Positions 9,857 through 20,325 of a stretch of DNA of 21,786 nucleotides are shown here, one piece after another. Positions within the stretch are counted from its first letter, which is position 1, and each line of letters begins with the position of its first letter. The position numbers and the translations under genes are program-made. The notes beneath the pieces are model-generated. The model saw only the letters and a program-made list of their open reading frames with translations, searched no databases and was not told the origin of the DNA. Origin of the DNA: Azolla pinnata (Eukaryota > Streptophyta > Polypodiopsida > Salviniales > Salviniaceae); the NCBI GenBank assembly GCA_037176905.1, contig JBBBWG010000338.1, forward strand, positions 1,767-23,552, written 5' to 3'.

Positions 9857-10818
9857 CACAAATTTCATGCGTTTATAACCAGAAGAGGCCACACTTATCC
9901 CCGAACATGAAGGGATGAATTAATGCCATCAGAGTGGAATACGTTGCTGCAAAGATCAATCCAATCATGTATATAGATAAATTCGCCACCTGTGACGATG
10001 CGAAGCTAGTCATTCGGTGAATGGAATCATCATATATCCAAATGCAGCATGAGACATGGAGGTTAGCATTACTTGGCCTTCATTTGTTAGTGATGTTATA
10101 TCAAAGCATTCTTTACATCAAAATCTTATCAAAGCGACCACCTTTCTTGGTCAAGGGGACATTACCTTCATGATGGAATCTATATTCTCTTGATATGTTG
10201 GTTCTGAAATCCAGTTGCTTTTTCAATCCCTTTGTATCAAGTGTGAAATGNNNNNNNNNNNNNNNNNNNNNNNNNNNNNNNNNNNNNNNNNNNNNNNNNN
10301 NNNNNNNNNNNNNNNNNNNNNNNNNNNNNNNNNNNNNNNNNNNNNNNNNNATTGTGTAGAATGGTATATAGACAGGGAGGGCTTCACCGTGTAAGAGATG
10401 CACTTCGTCTGACCCAGAAATTTTGCCATAAATGTCATTAAATGACTGAATTCTTTGAACTTACAAAATTTACCATCGTATCCTCGCAACCCAGTTTGCA
10501 GAAGTTCCTCCACGCATTCATTTTTTTATGAGAAATGGATTTGGAAGAAGCTTTCACAAGACGCAAGTTGTTACTGCCATACCTTGTGATTCATATCCAA
10601 AGAAAACCATCTGGAAGTCTTGTTAACATCCAGAATCGCAAGGAACATGGCCCATCCAAACCTTACACACGTTACGATTCCCATAAAACTGATGAATCTA
10701 ACAAGCTTGTCTGCCAAATGAGACACAATTTGGGAGCAATTTCCTTGCATTACTTCCGGAATTTTACAGCATGTCTCGCAAAGAGAAAACGTCTATTGCT
10801 TGGTAGGTAGGATAGGAT
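9857..10818. other. Convergent intergenic region between kinase and KNL2
   Basis: The two genes end tail to tail with 962 bp between stop codons. Both 3'UTRs must lie here, possibly overlapping. The assembly gap falls inside it. I see no convincing gene. The frame at 10535-10810 on the plus strand has no recognisable features and ends just short of the KNL2 stop. Confidence 0.6.
10251..10350. other. Assembly gap (100 N)
   Basis: Exactly 100 undetermined bases, the usual placeholder for a scaffold join of unknown size. The true distance between the two genes is therefore uncertain. Confidence 0.99.
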
Positions 10819-13800
10819 TTAGCTTTCCTTCTTTTTCTTATTTGCAGCCTTCTTATTTCGACCTTCTTCAGCAGCCTCCCGGAGACGTTTCTGCAAATTC
10901 TGCAAACCCACCTCAGCAGGTGGCCTAAATTTTGAGAAACCTGTATCATAACATCAATTTATGTCACGCAAACATTTACGGGAGCAAACCGCAATTTTAT
11001 GAACGCCTGAACCAGGGTTCACATGTCACAAAATGCACTTAATAGCTTCTTAAAATCCATAATTAATAAATTGCTGGGCTGACGTACATAAGAATTAGAA
11101 TGCAGATAAAACAAATGTAGACTTTTTTTTTGTATAGATGAGAATTATCCTCGGGAACATGAAGAAATGTTTGCTGTGAATGGCACAAGGATCAGGGGCA
11201 TGGTGGAATTGTGAAAATAATTATTTGCAAAAATTGCAAAAGCTACTACCATGTAAATTTAGTTCAAGAGTTTTGCACATTACAAACAGGAGTGACAGAA
11301 TTGACTTCTACGACTGTTCCTTGCAACTAGCACAAAATTTCATAACCAAAGGTTAAAAGACTGAACCACAATATGCAAGATTACCGGTTTCAGATGCACC
11401 CATGTTCATCGAACCATTAGATATCGCAATTATGCCTCCATCCTAAAAGCACAACCTCTGTGTCAAGATCTGTACATGCTGTCATTATGAAGTGAAAAAG
11501 GTGACTGGCAAGCCTCTTCACCTTATCTCGTAAAAGGCTTTGACTGCACCAGTGAGCTAGAGGAGGAACAAGCAACCTTCCTGAGGATACACATCCACAT
11601 TATGTTCATAACACATAGGTTATGCAGCATATAAATATAATACCCATTATATTCAAAATCTACCAGAACGCGAAGTTTTCAAACCAAATGCTGCAGAGAT
11701 AAGCTGTTTTGACACCGAGACTCTGGGAGAAGGAAGGGGAGGTGGAATCATCTGAAGATATAGAGAACCGGTTCAATGATGCAACACATTCCAGTTTGCA
11801 GATATTCAAATGACATGTACTTGTTCCATTATAACTCCAAAATCCCCCTACACTCAAATATTTCACCCAGATGCCCTTAGTGAAACGGTGGCTAGTTGAG
11901 TAATTAAAACCAGAATTTGTTGTCCTCTTTTCCCTCTATAGTTCAAAGAAAAAATAATAGGTGTTTCAAGACCTCTTCTATCAATTATACCACGTATGGA
12001 AAGAAATCACATACCCCACTTCTGCATGGTGTTGCTGACTCCTTGCAAACTTGACTCTGAGTCTCAATTACCTGCAAAGAGTCTGCAAGGTCAATAATTT
12101 CAGAACTGCTCAATTGACTTTCTCCAGTTTTAGATTGTATGTTCTCATCCGTCACAGCAACCTCCTGGTGAAAGAGAATCAGTTGGAATTTGAATTAAGC
12201 AGTATTAGCCAGCTCAGAAGTCACATCCAACCATCACCTATACTCTATAACTTTAACCAGACTCTACAGCTGTAATCAATGAGAGTAAATTCAGAAATCA
12301 CACACCGCCTCCCTGCATGATTTGTACATCTTTTTCTCAATCCTAGTTTCTTCGTGTTCCAAAGAGTTCATTTGCTCAACTTCAGCCCCTCTGAATTTTT
12401 CTGCTGCAGATCTTGATTGTTTCTTCCCTTTCATGAGTGGAATTCCCTGATAACAGAGTTGCTTCAAATTTCTATCAAACAATATAATCCAGCTCACAGA
12501 ATATTCAACAAAATCAGTGAAGCCGATGATTAACGAAAACAATTACACCAAAACTGTCAACAAAATATATGAGCATTTAACAAAAGAACATGAATCACAT
12601 ACCTCCTCCCACCATGAAGCATGTATTTCCTTATCATCACGAGAGAAACTTCCCGTCTCAGTTTCTTCATCTTCCAAAGCATTTGCCTTTGCAGTTGATG
12701 ATTTTTTATTTCGTTTGGTACGTGGGATACTCTGTTTAAAGAAAACCCAGTTCAAACTCCAATTCAGTTCACAGAATATAAATGATAATTACAAACAAGT
12801 AATGGCCTGAAATAATTACATCAGAAACTGCTTATGATACTAACCAGATTCTATTTCAACAACAGTAATGATAAAAAATCACCCACCCTGTCTGAAGCAC
12901 ACATTTCCTCATCCTCATGAGATTGACATTCAGACCCAGTTGCTTCATTAATAGGTTCCACTTCGGAACTGCTTAATCTCTTTTCTCCAGATGTTGATTG
13001 TGACAAACCTTTAATGGGTGGAGTCATCTGTAAAGAGAGTTCAATTTCTATAACTAATACGACCTAGCTCAGAGAATATAAAAACCACACCATTCATTAC
13101 TTGAAATAATTGCATCAGACACTTCCGATCTGTTTATCTAATATCAACACATATTAACAGCATGATCCTAAATCGCATACCCCCAGCCTGTATGATGCAT
13201 CTTTATCATTATGGGATGGACTTCCAATGTCAGCTTCAGAACTCTTCAGCATTCTTTCCACAGATATTGTTTGTGTCATCGCTTTCCTGGTTGGATTCAT
13301 CTAATAAGAAGAGTTTGCTCAATATGCAATTTTAGTTCACCTTATGGAATAGATGAACCAGATTCGATAAGCTATATAAGGCTTCAAGAAAATAAAAAAA
13401 GTCTTACATTATGATCTACATCAGTAATCCAAAAGAATTACGATAACAAGTCACATACCCCTGTTTCTTTATCCTCACAGTGTTGACTTTCAATGTCAGT
13501 TTCTTGCGAAGACTTATTAGAGTCAAGATCACTGCTCAATTTTCTTTCTTCACGTACTGATTGTACTATACCTTCTGTCTGTGCAAATTTCCAATAAAAT
13601 TTTAGAATGGATTCATTATGCAACGGAATGCCACACACAGAATTTACAAAGGACCACACAATAGTACATCATTACCAAAAATTTTAGAAGTTTCATACAA
13701 AATGCTGGCAGCTGTATAACAGTATGCAACAAGTATATCGATCAAAAAAATCATTACCTCAGTTCCCTCCTTGCAAGATTGGCTTTCAGCCCCAGATTCT

Positions 13801-16800
13801 TGCAAGTTGGGAAGGTCAATAACTTCAGCACTGAGTGATATTTCCTCCCTATTACTTGGTTGAATCTTTCCTTCTCTTCCATGATTTGGCATACTCTTGA
13901 TGTTTATTGAATGTTGAACCTGAATATTCACCTGTGAAAACAGTTGATGAGAATCTAGCATTTTCGTAACTAGTTAGATGAAAAGTGTGCTTATAGAATT
14001 TCACTTAATAAGATTGATTTCACCACCATTCATCAAAGCCATTTTCTTGATAATTTATTATATGGAACATGACACGGAAATAACTTATAACAAGCATTTC
14101 TACAGACACGTGCATAAGGTGCGGCTTCAACTCTGCAGAAAGCAAGGATCTAAACAAGTACACCATTTCCAATCATAAAGCAAAGTGTTCATTTATGAGA
14201 GATGAAAGAACATATGCTATTAAAGTTCCATCATTTACAAAGGCTTGTAGAGAGAGGGGACACAATTGCTTAGAATAATAGCATCCTTTTGAAGAAGCTT
14301 TTACCTAAACAGTTTTCATCACAGTTATGGAAGTATACATAGGAAAATCTACCAAAACACAAAGATTGTCAAAAGGAAGAAGCCATACTGGTTAGAAAGT
14401 ATAAGAAATCATGGAAATCAATAGCCCACATACACTGCATACAATTTGTGAAAATAACAGACCCAGTCAGAATACATATGTATGTACGAGGCCTTCACCA
14501 GCAAATCTATTCCACTGCTTTATTGATACACTGAATTTACATACTAGAGAGCACCTCTCATAAGCCAATTTCATTAAACTCCAATAATTGGTTATATTAC
14601 CTGTGAGTAAACGTAAGATAGCAGTTTGCTCAATATCAAGAAAAATTTCCAAATTCAGAAGTTAAATTATGGATGAAACATTACATCGTCTTGTATTGAC
14701 AATATGCATTAGGGATCCACTATAAAATTGAATTTATTCTAAATATACTTTATCTAGCAAATTTATCTTCCTTAAGACATTTTAAGTTTGTTAACAAAAT
14801 TTCCAGAACTGCTTATGAATGTATATGCTTACATTATTCCCAACTGATTTCCTCCTGGACCTTGTCTTCTCCTTCAAAGGCATATCAGCATGGCTGGCAT
14901 TTAAATCTTTCAACGTAGCCTCCTTCACAGGCATATCAGTAGCAGTTGCAAGGCTTGCATCCATATCTTCAATCCCTGCATCTGTTCTTCCAGTGTTTTC
15001 TGAGGAATCAGCATCAGACCGTGCACAATCCGTGGTTCCATTCATACTTCTGTTCTCATTTCCATTCTGTAAAAATTTGTTACAGTTCTTAACAACGTGA
15101 ACATTTACAGTTTTCAACGGTTTCTGCATACAAATACGAACATCTACCGTATGCCTGCAAGCCCGTTGCATCGACCTTGTTACACGTTTGGGCAATTGTG
15201 GAGTTCGTTTTGACTTTTCTCTGTTCCTTCTAGAATTTCTTACACCCACTTTTGAGACTACTGGACCATCCATGGTTTGAAGTTTCTGATCCTCACTTGA
15301 AACAACCAAATCGTTCTTCTGTAAGACAGGACATTCCATCTTATTATGAGATGGGATTCCCCAAACATCAAGCAATATTTGTGCCAAACACTCTGAATAC
15401 AAAAAACTGAGATAATTACCCCTAAGTATATTTCATTAAGGAGCCTAAATTACCCATGCTTCTCAGGACCAATGAAACTTTATGAAGAAGGAATGCTCTT
15501 GATCTCCGTATCTAACTAAAAGTATGTTTGACATGCAACATTGAGCATGTTGCAAAATGGCAACATTGAGATACAGAGTTTTATTAACATCTTTTGGCCA
15601 ATCCGACTGTATGAAACATGATTTGTATGATCCCCGAAAGATTAAACATTGATGTGTCACATGAACCGTAAAGAAATTAAAAGTGCCATTTATCCAAATA
15701 ACCTCCAAAAGTAAAATAATATAATTTTGATGGAAATAGAACGAGAAATGTTTTACCCCTTCTTCATTGGTATGGCACTTAGGAAACATGGTTTCATCAG
15801 ATTTGCTCACAACTTTATTACTAGACTGCATAGTCCCATGTAATTCCTCTGCCGGTGTTGACAGTACTGCATGTATGCCATAGTCCTGCTCATCCAATGC
15901 ATCAGGTGCACCTTGCCGCAAACTTTCATCTAGCGAGGGCTCAGCATGTTTTTCCTGATATGCATTGAAATCTTTTTGAGCATCAGGAACATAAGTAACT
16001 TCTCCATTGCCATTTGATAATGGTATGCATTCCTCTTGGTTTGCACCAGTTCTTGGAAGTAAACATACTGGATCCTTCAATGAACTTGTTGGGAATTCGT
16101 TTTGCAATATATGGTTCCATGTATACGGAAACCCAGAGAGGAACAACTGTACAATCTGTCCAAAATGTATTATAAGTGCAAACTATATAACAGATCAGTT
16201 ACCAGATTGCAGATAATCACTGATAATGACTGCTAACCTCCATAGAGAACCCGTTTGAAATAGTGGTGCAATCGTCAATTAATCCTGTGAGACATACTTC
16301 AAGACCATCCTTGGTAAGGAGCCTACACTTGTGGATCCGTTTTGTGATTGCTGTTGTTTCTTGTCTTCTATTATCTACTGTTCTGCAAATGTGAAAGAAG
16401 TAAATTTCTACCCTTCAACCCTATAAAAGCACAGAATTTATTTTGCAGATGAATTCAGAAACTATAATACAAGACAGTTTACCCTGCGCCTAATAAGCCT
16501 CCAACTGCTATTTCAGAACTGCTAGCACCAAATTTAATTAGGTACCATCTATAAAGCTTGATCTGAAAAAGTAACAACCACCATAATAAGCTCCTAAACT
16601 AAGCTGACATCATTGCATTGCACTACAACTCTCACTCAATTTTGCTTTTTTACCTGCTTTTGTGGTGCTGACATGCAGTGATCTGATCCTTTAAATTTAG
16701 ATGCCATCCCGAAATCTTGCCGATCAACATTTCTAGGCTGCATATTCAAAGTTAAATTATTTCCACAAGCTGTGCGTTCTAAAATTCTGAATTATAGCGT

Positions 16801-18951
16801 AGACCACTCTAATCTTCAGGATGATGAAATAATTGACTCTTAGCAACCTAGAATTAAGTCTACAATGTTAATTCCTCCAGTATATCCATCACTTTGTACT
16901 GAATGTCACATCATGCCACAATTCTCATATCCTCGATGCCACATTAATGCCACATCCACCTCATTTATTTGCTAGACACATGTCCATCAATGTGACCACA
17001 GTTTACCTAGGATATATTCCCTTTAAACAACGTTTGGAACTGTACTAAATAGCCATCGTAGAGTAAAAATACCATTTTCTAGAAAGCTGCGGTCATAAGA
17101 TATGTCTATGTCATTCATCTAAAAAAACTCTTAGTCAATACTTAATTCAATAATGAAGATATTCTGTATACTGATCATGCAGACAAAGAGTTAGAATCCT
17201 TGGCCATGAGTGGTCTACTTCAGATAAACGTGTGCTGTATATAATGCAATGATGATGATTAGGATAAAAAGAAGACCTAGAAAGTAAATCAGAACCCAAT
17301 GAAACATCCGCATATTTTGGAAACTTTATGAAGATATGCTTCTTTGTAAGGGCAAAAAACGATTTTTAGTACATCTTTTAGTGTCCAAGAACGGAGAGAC
17401 CAATCAGAAATATAGCTGGTTTCATCGACGAGATTTTATAAAAGTTACTACAAATTTCCTTAAACCATTTTGGCATTTTCCTCATCAACTGTCCATAACT
17501 TCAGAAAACGGATGAGACTGTTGAAACCCTATGCTTCTTCAGCATGATGATTATTGAAATAACTTATCATTCTCCTCGAGAGACATACTTCTATTAGCTT
17601 GTTATTAGTTTATACAGATACAACATAAAGTTCCTCCCGAATATGGGAATTCATGCGTGCTATTTTATTGAATGGACTCTTTAATATGTCTGGAAATGAA
17701 GACACGGGCGACGCCGCAGAGTCGGGGGCGCGGACCAGCCTCGTGGAAGGTACACAGCATTATGGTTTGCATGCATGTAAGGCGATGAATGGGTGGCATG
17801 TGAAAATGTTATACTTTAATGCATGGAAATGTCACAATGAGAAATGAAGATGGCATTCTTCATATCACGGGATGAGAAGATTTATCATACAAAGTTGGTA
17901 CTGTATACGCATGAAGTATCGAGATGAAGGAGTAGCACATGGATGTTACTGTGTATAATATGATTGAGTTCAATATGCAAGCATGAAGATTGAACGATGT
18001 TCACGATTTATGGTGATATGCCGAACTCTCTTAGATCAATAAAACGAGCAGGAAGTGAAAAGAGAATCTCACAAAGTTGCATGATGAAGGAAATAAGTTG
18101 GCACTTGAAGCAGACTTGCACTGTAACGTGGAAGAAGATGGCCCCGCAAAATCCTCAGCTTGAGGTGTTCTTGGAACATAAGCACTGTCTCGGACATTGT
18201 ACGCTGGAGTACTTCCCTCAGAAAACTGAAATTTACCGTAAGAAGGTTCTGAACGCCTTCGAGAAGGAATCCTTCTTATAGATTCGTCTGAGAAATACGG
18301 CGAAGAGGGAGAGAAGTGACGATCAGGCACTCCCCCTTGACAAGAGCTTCGATTGATTTCTGCGGGTTTCAGAAAATTCGGGGAACCAGAAGGCGTGTAG
18401 TTCTGACGGTAATGGCTCCCATAATTAAGATGCTGATACTGATACTGACTCGGATGCTGATGCTGAAGCTGACGCTGGTGAGGATGATACTGATACTGAT
18501 TACGATGATGATGGCTGTACGAGAAGCTCCGCTGGTTATCTTCAGCGGCGAGAGGCATGTCCCTGGATGAAAGGAAGCTCTCCTTTTCACTGAAGCTTTC
18601 CCTGCCATGGAAGCTCTCCGTTTCACTCAAGCTTTCCCTGCCATGGAAGCTCTCCGTTTCACTCAAGCTTTCCCTGCCATGGAAGCTCCCTGTGCCGCGG
18701 AAGCTGCCACGCTCGGGGAAGATCTCCGGGTGCAGGACTCGATCGCTCGCGAGGAAACTCTCCCGGCGGAGGGGGTACGCGCCTGGGTCGAGGAAGCTGT
18801 CGGCGTCTTCCTGGTGAGGGAGATGGCGAGGAGGAGGAGGAGGAGGAGGAGGAGGCGGGGGAGGGAGGGGGGAGCTGCGTCGGGGCGAGGGATGATGGCG
18901 CAATTGGATCGCAGGCGAGGGAGAAGGCGCAGGCGAGAAGCTCGCGGCCAT
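10819..18951 (-). CDS. KNL2: KNL2-like kinetochore protein with SANTA domain and CENPC-k motif, about 17 exons
   Basis: Coding exons in transcript order: 18951-18073, 16737-16654, 16562-16483, 16382-16238, 16155-15757, 15390-14833, 13931-13758, 13578-13459, 13300-13181, 13027-12887, 12731-12603, 12446-12306, 12164-12015, 11751-11664, 11580-11522, 11442-11385, 10940-10819. Phases agree, giving about 1148 residues, or 1121 if an 81-bp intron (15147-15067) is removed from exon 6. Start: GCCATGGCC, the only ATG in the open N-terminal part. Residues 1-293 are low complexity (poly-Pro, three 12-residue repeats, His/Gln-rich). Residues 322-415 form the SANTA domain (LYRWYLIKFG..., ITKRI, LTGLIDD, NGFS, LFLSGFPYTW). 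A basic, NLS-like stretch follows in exon 6. Next are seven related exon modules, then the CENPC-k motif (SRSGRLLVPPLAHW) across exons 14-15, and a basic Lys-rich tail. In plants KNL2 binds centromeric nucleosomes and promotes CENH3 loading. Exon 6 starts at CAGAG|TGT to keep phase, which is slightly unusual. Confidence 0.85.
12015..13931 (-). repeat. Tandem exon array in KNL2: seven modules with ~290-bp period
   Basis: Exons 7-13 measure 174, 120, 120, 141, 129, 141 and 150 nt, all multiples of three and all phase 0-0. Their 3' ends are 299, 278, 294, 284, 297 and 291 bp apart. Shared features are an initial I/T-P-P-x-K-G, then QS-x-S-x-E, then LSSSEV, then an acidic ESQ-C-E/K-E stretch. Examples are MTPPIKGLSQS (exon 10), GIPLMKGKKQS (exon 12) and MNPTRKAMTQT (exon 9). 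Donors share GTRTGTGAT, and intron interiors share CAGCTCACAGAATAT-like words. Exon 14, which leads into CENPC-k, begins MIPPPLPSP and may be the parental copy. Confidence 0.85.
13932..14832 (-). other. KNL2 intron 6 (between exon 6 and the module array)
   Basis: A 901-bp intron with a GTAAGC donor and TTTTCACAG acceptor, joining ...SVGNN to VNIQVQ in phase 0. It is AT-rich. I see no further intact module copy, although decayed ones cannot be excluded. The minus-strand frame at 14467-14652 lacks module features. Confidence 0.65.
15067..15147 (-). other. Possible 81-bp intron (or retained in-frame segment) inside KNL2 exon 6
   Basis: On the minus strand this segment starts GTAGATG and ends in a U-rich TTTTTACAG. 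Its length is divisible by three and both flanks are in phase 0. Removing it deletes 27 residues (VDVRICMQ... to ...KFLQ), and keeping it leaves the frame open. Base composition near the 3' end favours a real intron. Confidence 0.5.
15391..15756 (-). other. KNL2 intron 5
   Basis: A 366-bp intron with a GTAAAA donor after a GGG codon. Two AGs lie two bases apart at the 3' end (CAGAG). The second AG preserves the reading frame, and the first would shift it by two bases. The segment stays open in one frame, but its translation is hydrophobic and unlike the neighbouring exons. Confidence 0.6.
16738..18072 (-). other. KNL2 intron 1
   Basis: A 1335-bp intron with a GTGAGA donor after ...SSCNF and an acceptor TATGCAG before PRNVDRQ, both phase 0. 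It separates the low-complexity N-terminal exon from the SANTA part. The plus-strand frame at 17653-17847 has no family features. A small missed exon cannot be excluded. Confidence 0.6.
18430..18510 (-). repeat. Low-complexity CTGATA/CTGATG tract coding Gln/His/Tyr
   Basis: Imperfect hexamer-like repeats on the plus strand. On the minus strand they encode a stretch alternating QYQY, HPHQ and QLQHQH in the KNL2 N-terminal region. This is likely a slippage-prone, disordered segment. Confidence 0.75.
18573..18680 (-). repeat. 36-bp coding minisatellite, three copies, in KNL2 exon 1
   Basis: Three near-identical 36-bp units lie at 18573-18608, 18609-18644 and 18645-18680. Units 2 and 3 are the same, and unit 1 differs at two bases. 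A decayed partial unit continues to about 18711. The units encode the 12-residue repeat SFHGRESLSETE at about residues 91-127, rich in Ser and Glu. The high identity points to recent expansion. Confidence 0.9.
18828..18855 (-). repeat. (GAG)n microsatellite coding poly-proline
   Basis: An uninterrupted GAG/GGA run on the plus strand gives (CCT)n on the minus strand. It encodes most of a run of about 12 prolines near residues 30-41 of the KNL2 protein. Confidence 0.9.
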
Positions 18952-19136
18952 GGCGTTTCTTCGATCTCGCTGCAGACGGAAGAGACGGCGCAGGAGAGAA
19001 GAGAGACGAAGGAGAGATTGGGCGGGAAACCTTCCGACGGCCGGTTTCACACCTGGCGCGTCCGGGGGACACAACCGACGTCCGGCCTCGTGTCACACTT
19101 GGCGCCCGGACATTGGTTGGTTTCACACCTGTTGGC
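18952..19136 (-). promoter_or_regulatory. KNL2 5' flank with E2F-type site and triplicated motif
   Basis: On the minus strand TTTCCCGCC (19029-19021) is a perfect match to the E2F consensus, overlapping a CCCAAT word, 70 bp upstream of the ATG. A motif GGTTTCACACCTGGCGCG on the plus strand (19043-19060) recurs as TGTCACACTTGGCGCC (19091-19106) and GGTTTCACACCTGTTGGC (19119-19136). Two copies contain GGCGC, also E2F-like. The flank is GC-rich. It may partly be 5'UTR, since the transcription start is unknown. Confidence 0.55.
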
Positions 19137-19425
19137 TCTCTTCCAAGACAAGGAAAGGAGAGGAAAATCCTGCAGAGAATATCTTCACCCAGATCTGGAC
19201 GCTTCTTTTCTTGCTATTCTCTCTTCTCTCTCTTGTGCCTCCTTTGAAGGGATCGGTCGGATCGGTCGCAACCGATCAGTGCTTGGATAGAGATATAGAA
19301 CGGATCGATGTATGCCGAAAATATAGTTATCCATTCGGGTGTGCGAGAGAATCGGCGCTTACGCTCGCCATCTCTCTTCTGATGCCGCCTCGAGCTCCCG
19401 TCATCGTCCAGAGTCGCGGGGGTTG

Positions 19426-19450
19426 TATAAATATATATATATATATATAA
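19426..19450. repeat. (AT)n microsatellite
   Basis: TATAAATATAT...ATATAA, about 25 bp. It could act as a TATA-like element for minus-strand transcription about 475 bp upstream of the KNL2 ATG, but this is speculative. As a dinucleotide repeat it is clear. Confidence 0.9.
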
Positions 19451-19565
19451 TTGTCTGTTGCCTGGCCAAAACCCGCTAGAACCATGGATTGCACTGGAAT
19501 GACGACGATGGATCCAACCGCCCGATGATTTGGGGCAGGGGAAACTCGTCACTCGCATCTGTTCT

Positions 19566-19600
19566 GTCTAACGCTTTGGATATAGGCCCAAGCGTTAGAC
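19566..19600. other. Perfect 11-bp inverted repeat with 13-base loop
   Basis: GTCTAACGCTT (19566-19576) is the exact reverse complement of AAGCGTTAGAC (19590-19600), with TGGATATAGGCCC between. It has no U-tract and no neighbouring gene end. It could be a hairpin, a protein-binding palindrome or a remnant of a small transposable element. Confidence 0.85.
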
Positions 19601-20285
19601 AAAAATGTTAAAATACGACAAGAATGTCATGCTAACTACTTTCTATGTAAAATATAAGTGACGCTTCGAGGGAAACACCATGGGATGTGGAACATGTGTA
19701 TAAAGCTTGTGGCTTGTTGTATGTTATAAGTATCTCGAGTAACATAAGTTCCTTTGCGCACTTGTGTTCTAGTGTCTGGCCTTGTGTTTGTACTAGCTCG
19801 AGTGATGATTGAGTGCGAGTGATGTAGTACAAGAGTCTATTGCGCTCTTCCCATACCGTTAGATTGTGTTGGTCTGCTCTACATAAGTTGGGGCTATAAC
19901 ATGGAAGGAGCACGATTAATTGTGCGTGACAACTGCGGGAACGTAGTCAGTGGTTTCCGATTGGATTTCACACTCTCTATCAGCACTGCTTCTACACGGG
20001 TCGAGCTCATTCATCATGGTTGATGCGTTTGAAGATCGTTTGGAACGTGGGGCGTTCAATTAGAGCCTCTATGATCAATCAGAGCGATGCGTCAACTACA
20101 TGTAGACTTAGAACGCAATAAACGTGATCATGCAAGCATTCAAACATTTGAAAACATTCGAAGACGAACATGAAAAATGCATGCTTATATAACATGTGAT
20201 GACACGTGATTCAATCATTATATAATATACACCAAAATCTATAAAAAAAAATTTGTAATCTTTATTTTTTTCCAACTTGTTAATC

Positions 20286-20325
20286 CAATCAAACTTGAAG
20301 ATGATTTACCATACAAGCTTGATTG
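20286..20325. other. Imperfect 12-bp inverted repeat
   Basis: CAATCAAACTTG (20286-20297) and CAAGCTTGATTG (20314-20325) pair with one mismatch across a 16-base loop. They lie in AT-rich intergenic sequence. No function is evident. Confidence 0.7.

Noticed and set aside
10535..10810. Plus-strand 91-residue frame downstream of the gap
   Set aside because: It sits in the convergent 3' region, probably antisense to the KNL2 3'UTR, with no family features.
12015..13931. Regular ~290-bp spacing considered as a satellite or CRISPR-like array
   Set aside because: The repeats are plant exons with GT-AG borders and open phase-0 coding in one gene. This is exon duplication, not a non-coding array.
14467..14652. 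Minus-strand frame as a possible extra KNL2 module
   Set aside because: It lacks the PP-x-KG and LSSSEV signatures and good splice borders.
17653..17847. Plus-strand 64-residue frame
   Set aside because: It lies inside KNL2 intron 1, has no recognisable features and no matching splice context.
18607..19290. Plus-strand frame of 227 residues over KNL2 exon 1
   Set aside because: It is antisense to exon 1 and driven by the 36-bp repeat and GAG tract. Its translation (Arg/Glu runs) has no domain, and the minus strand has a strong Kozak ATG and correct splice logic.
19632..19913. Minus-strand 93-residue frame as a gene or retrotransposon piece
   Set aside because: It has a vague resemblance to plant LTR-like sequence only. 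No terminal repeats, primer-binding site or polymerase motifs are visible, so I could not support a call.
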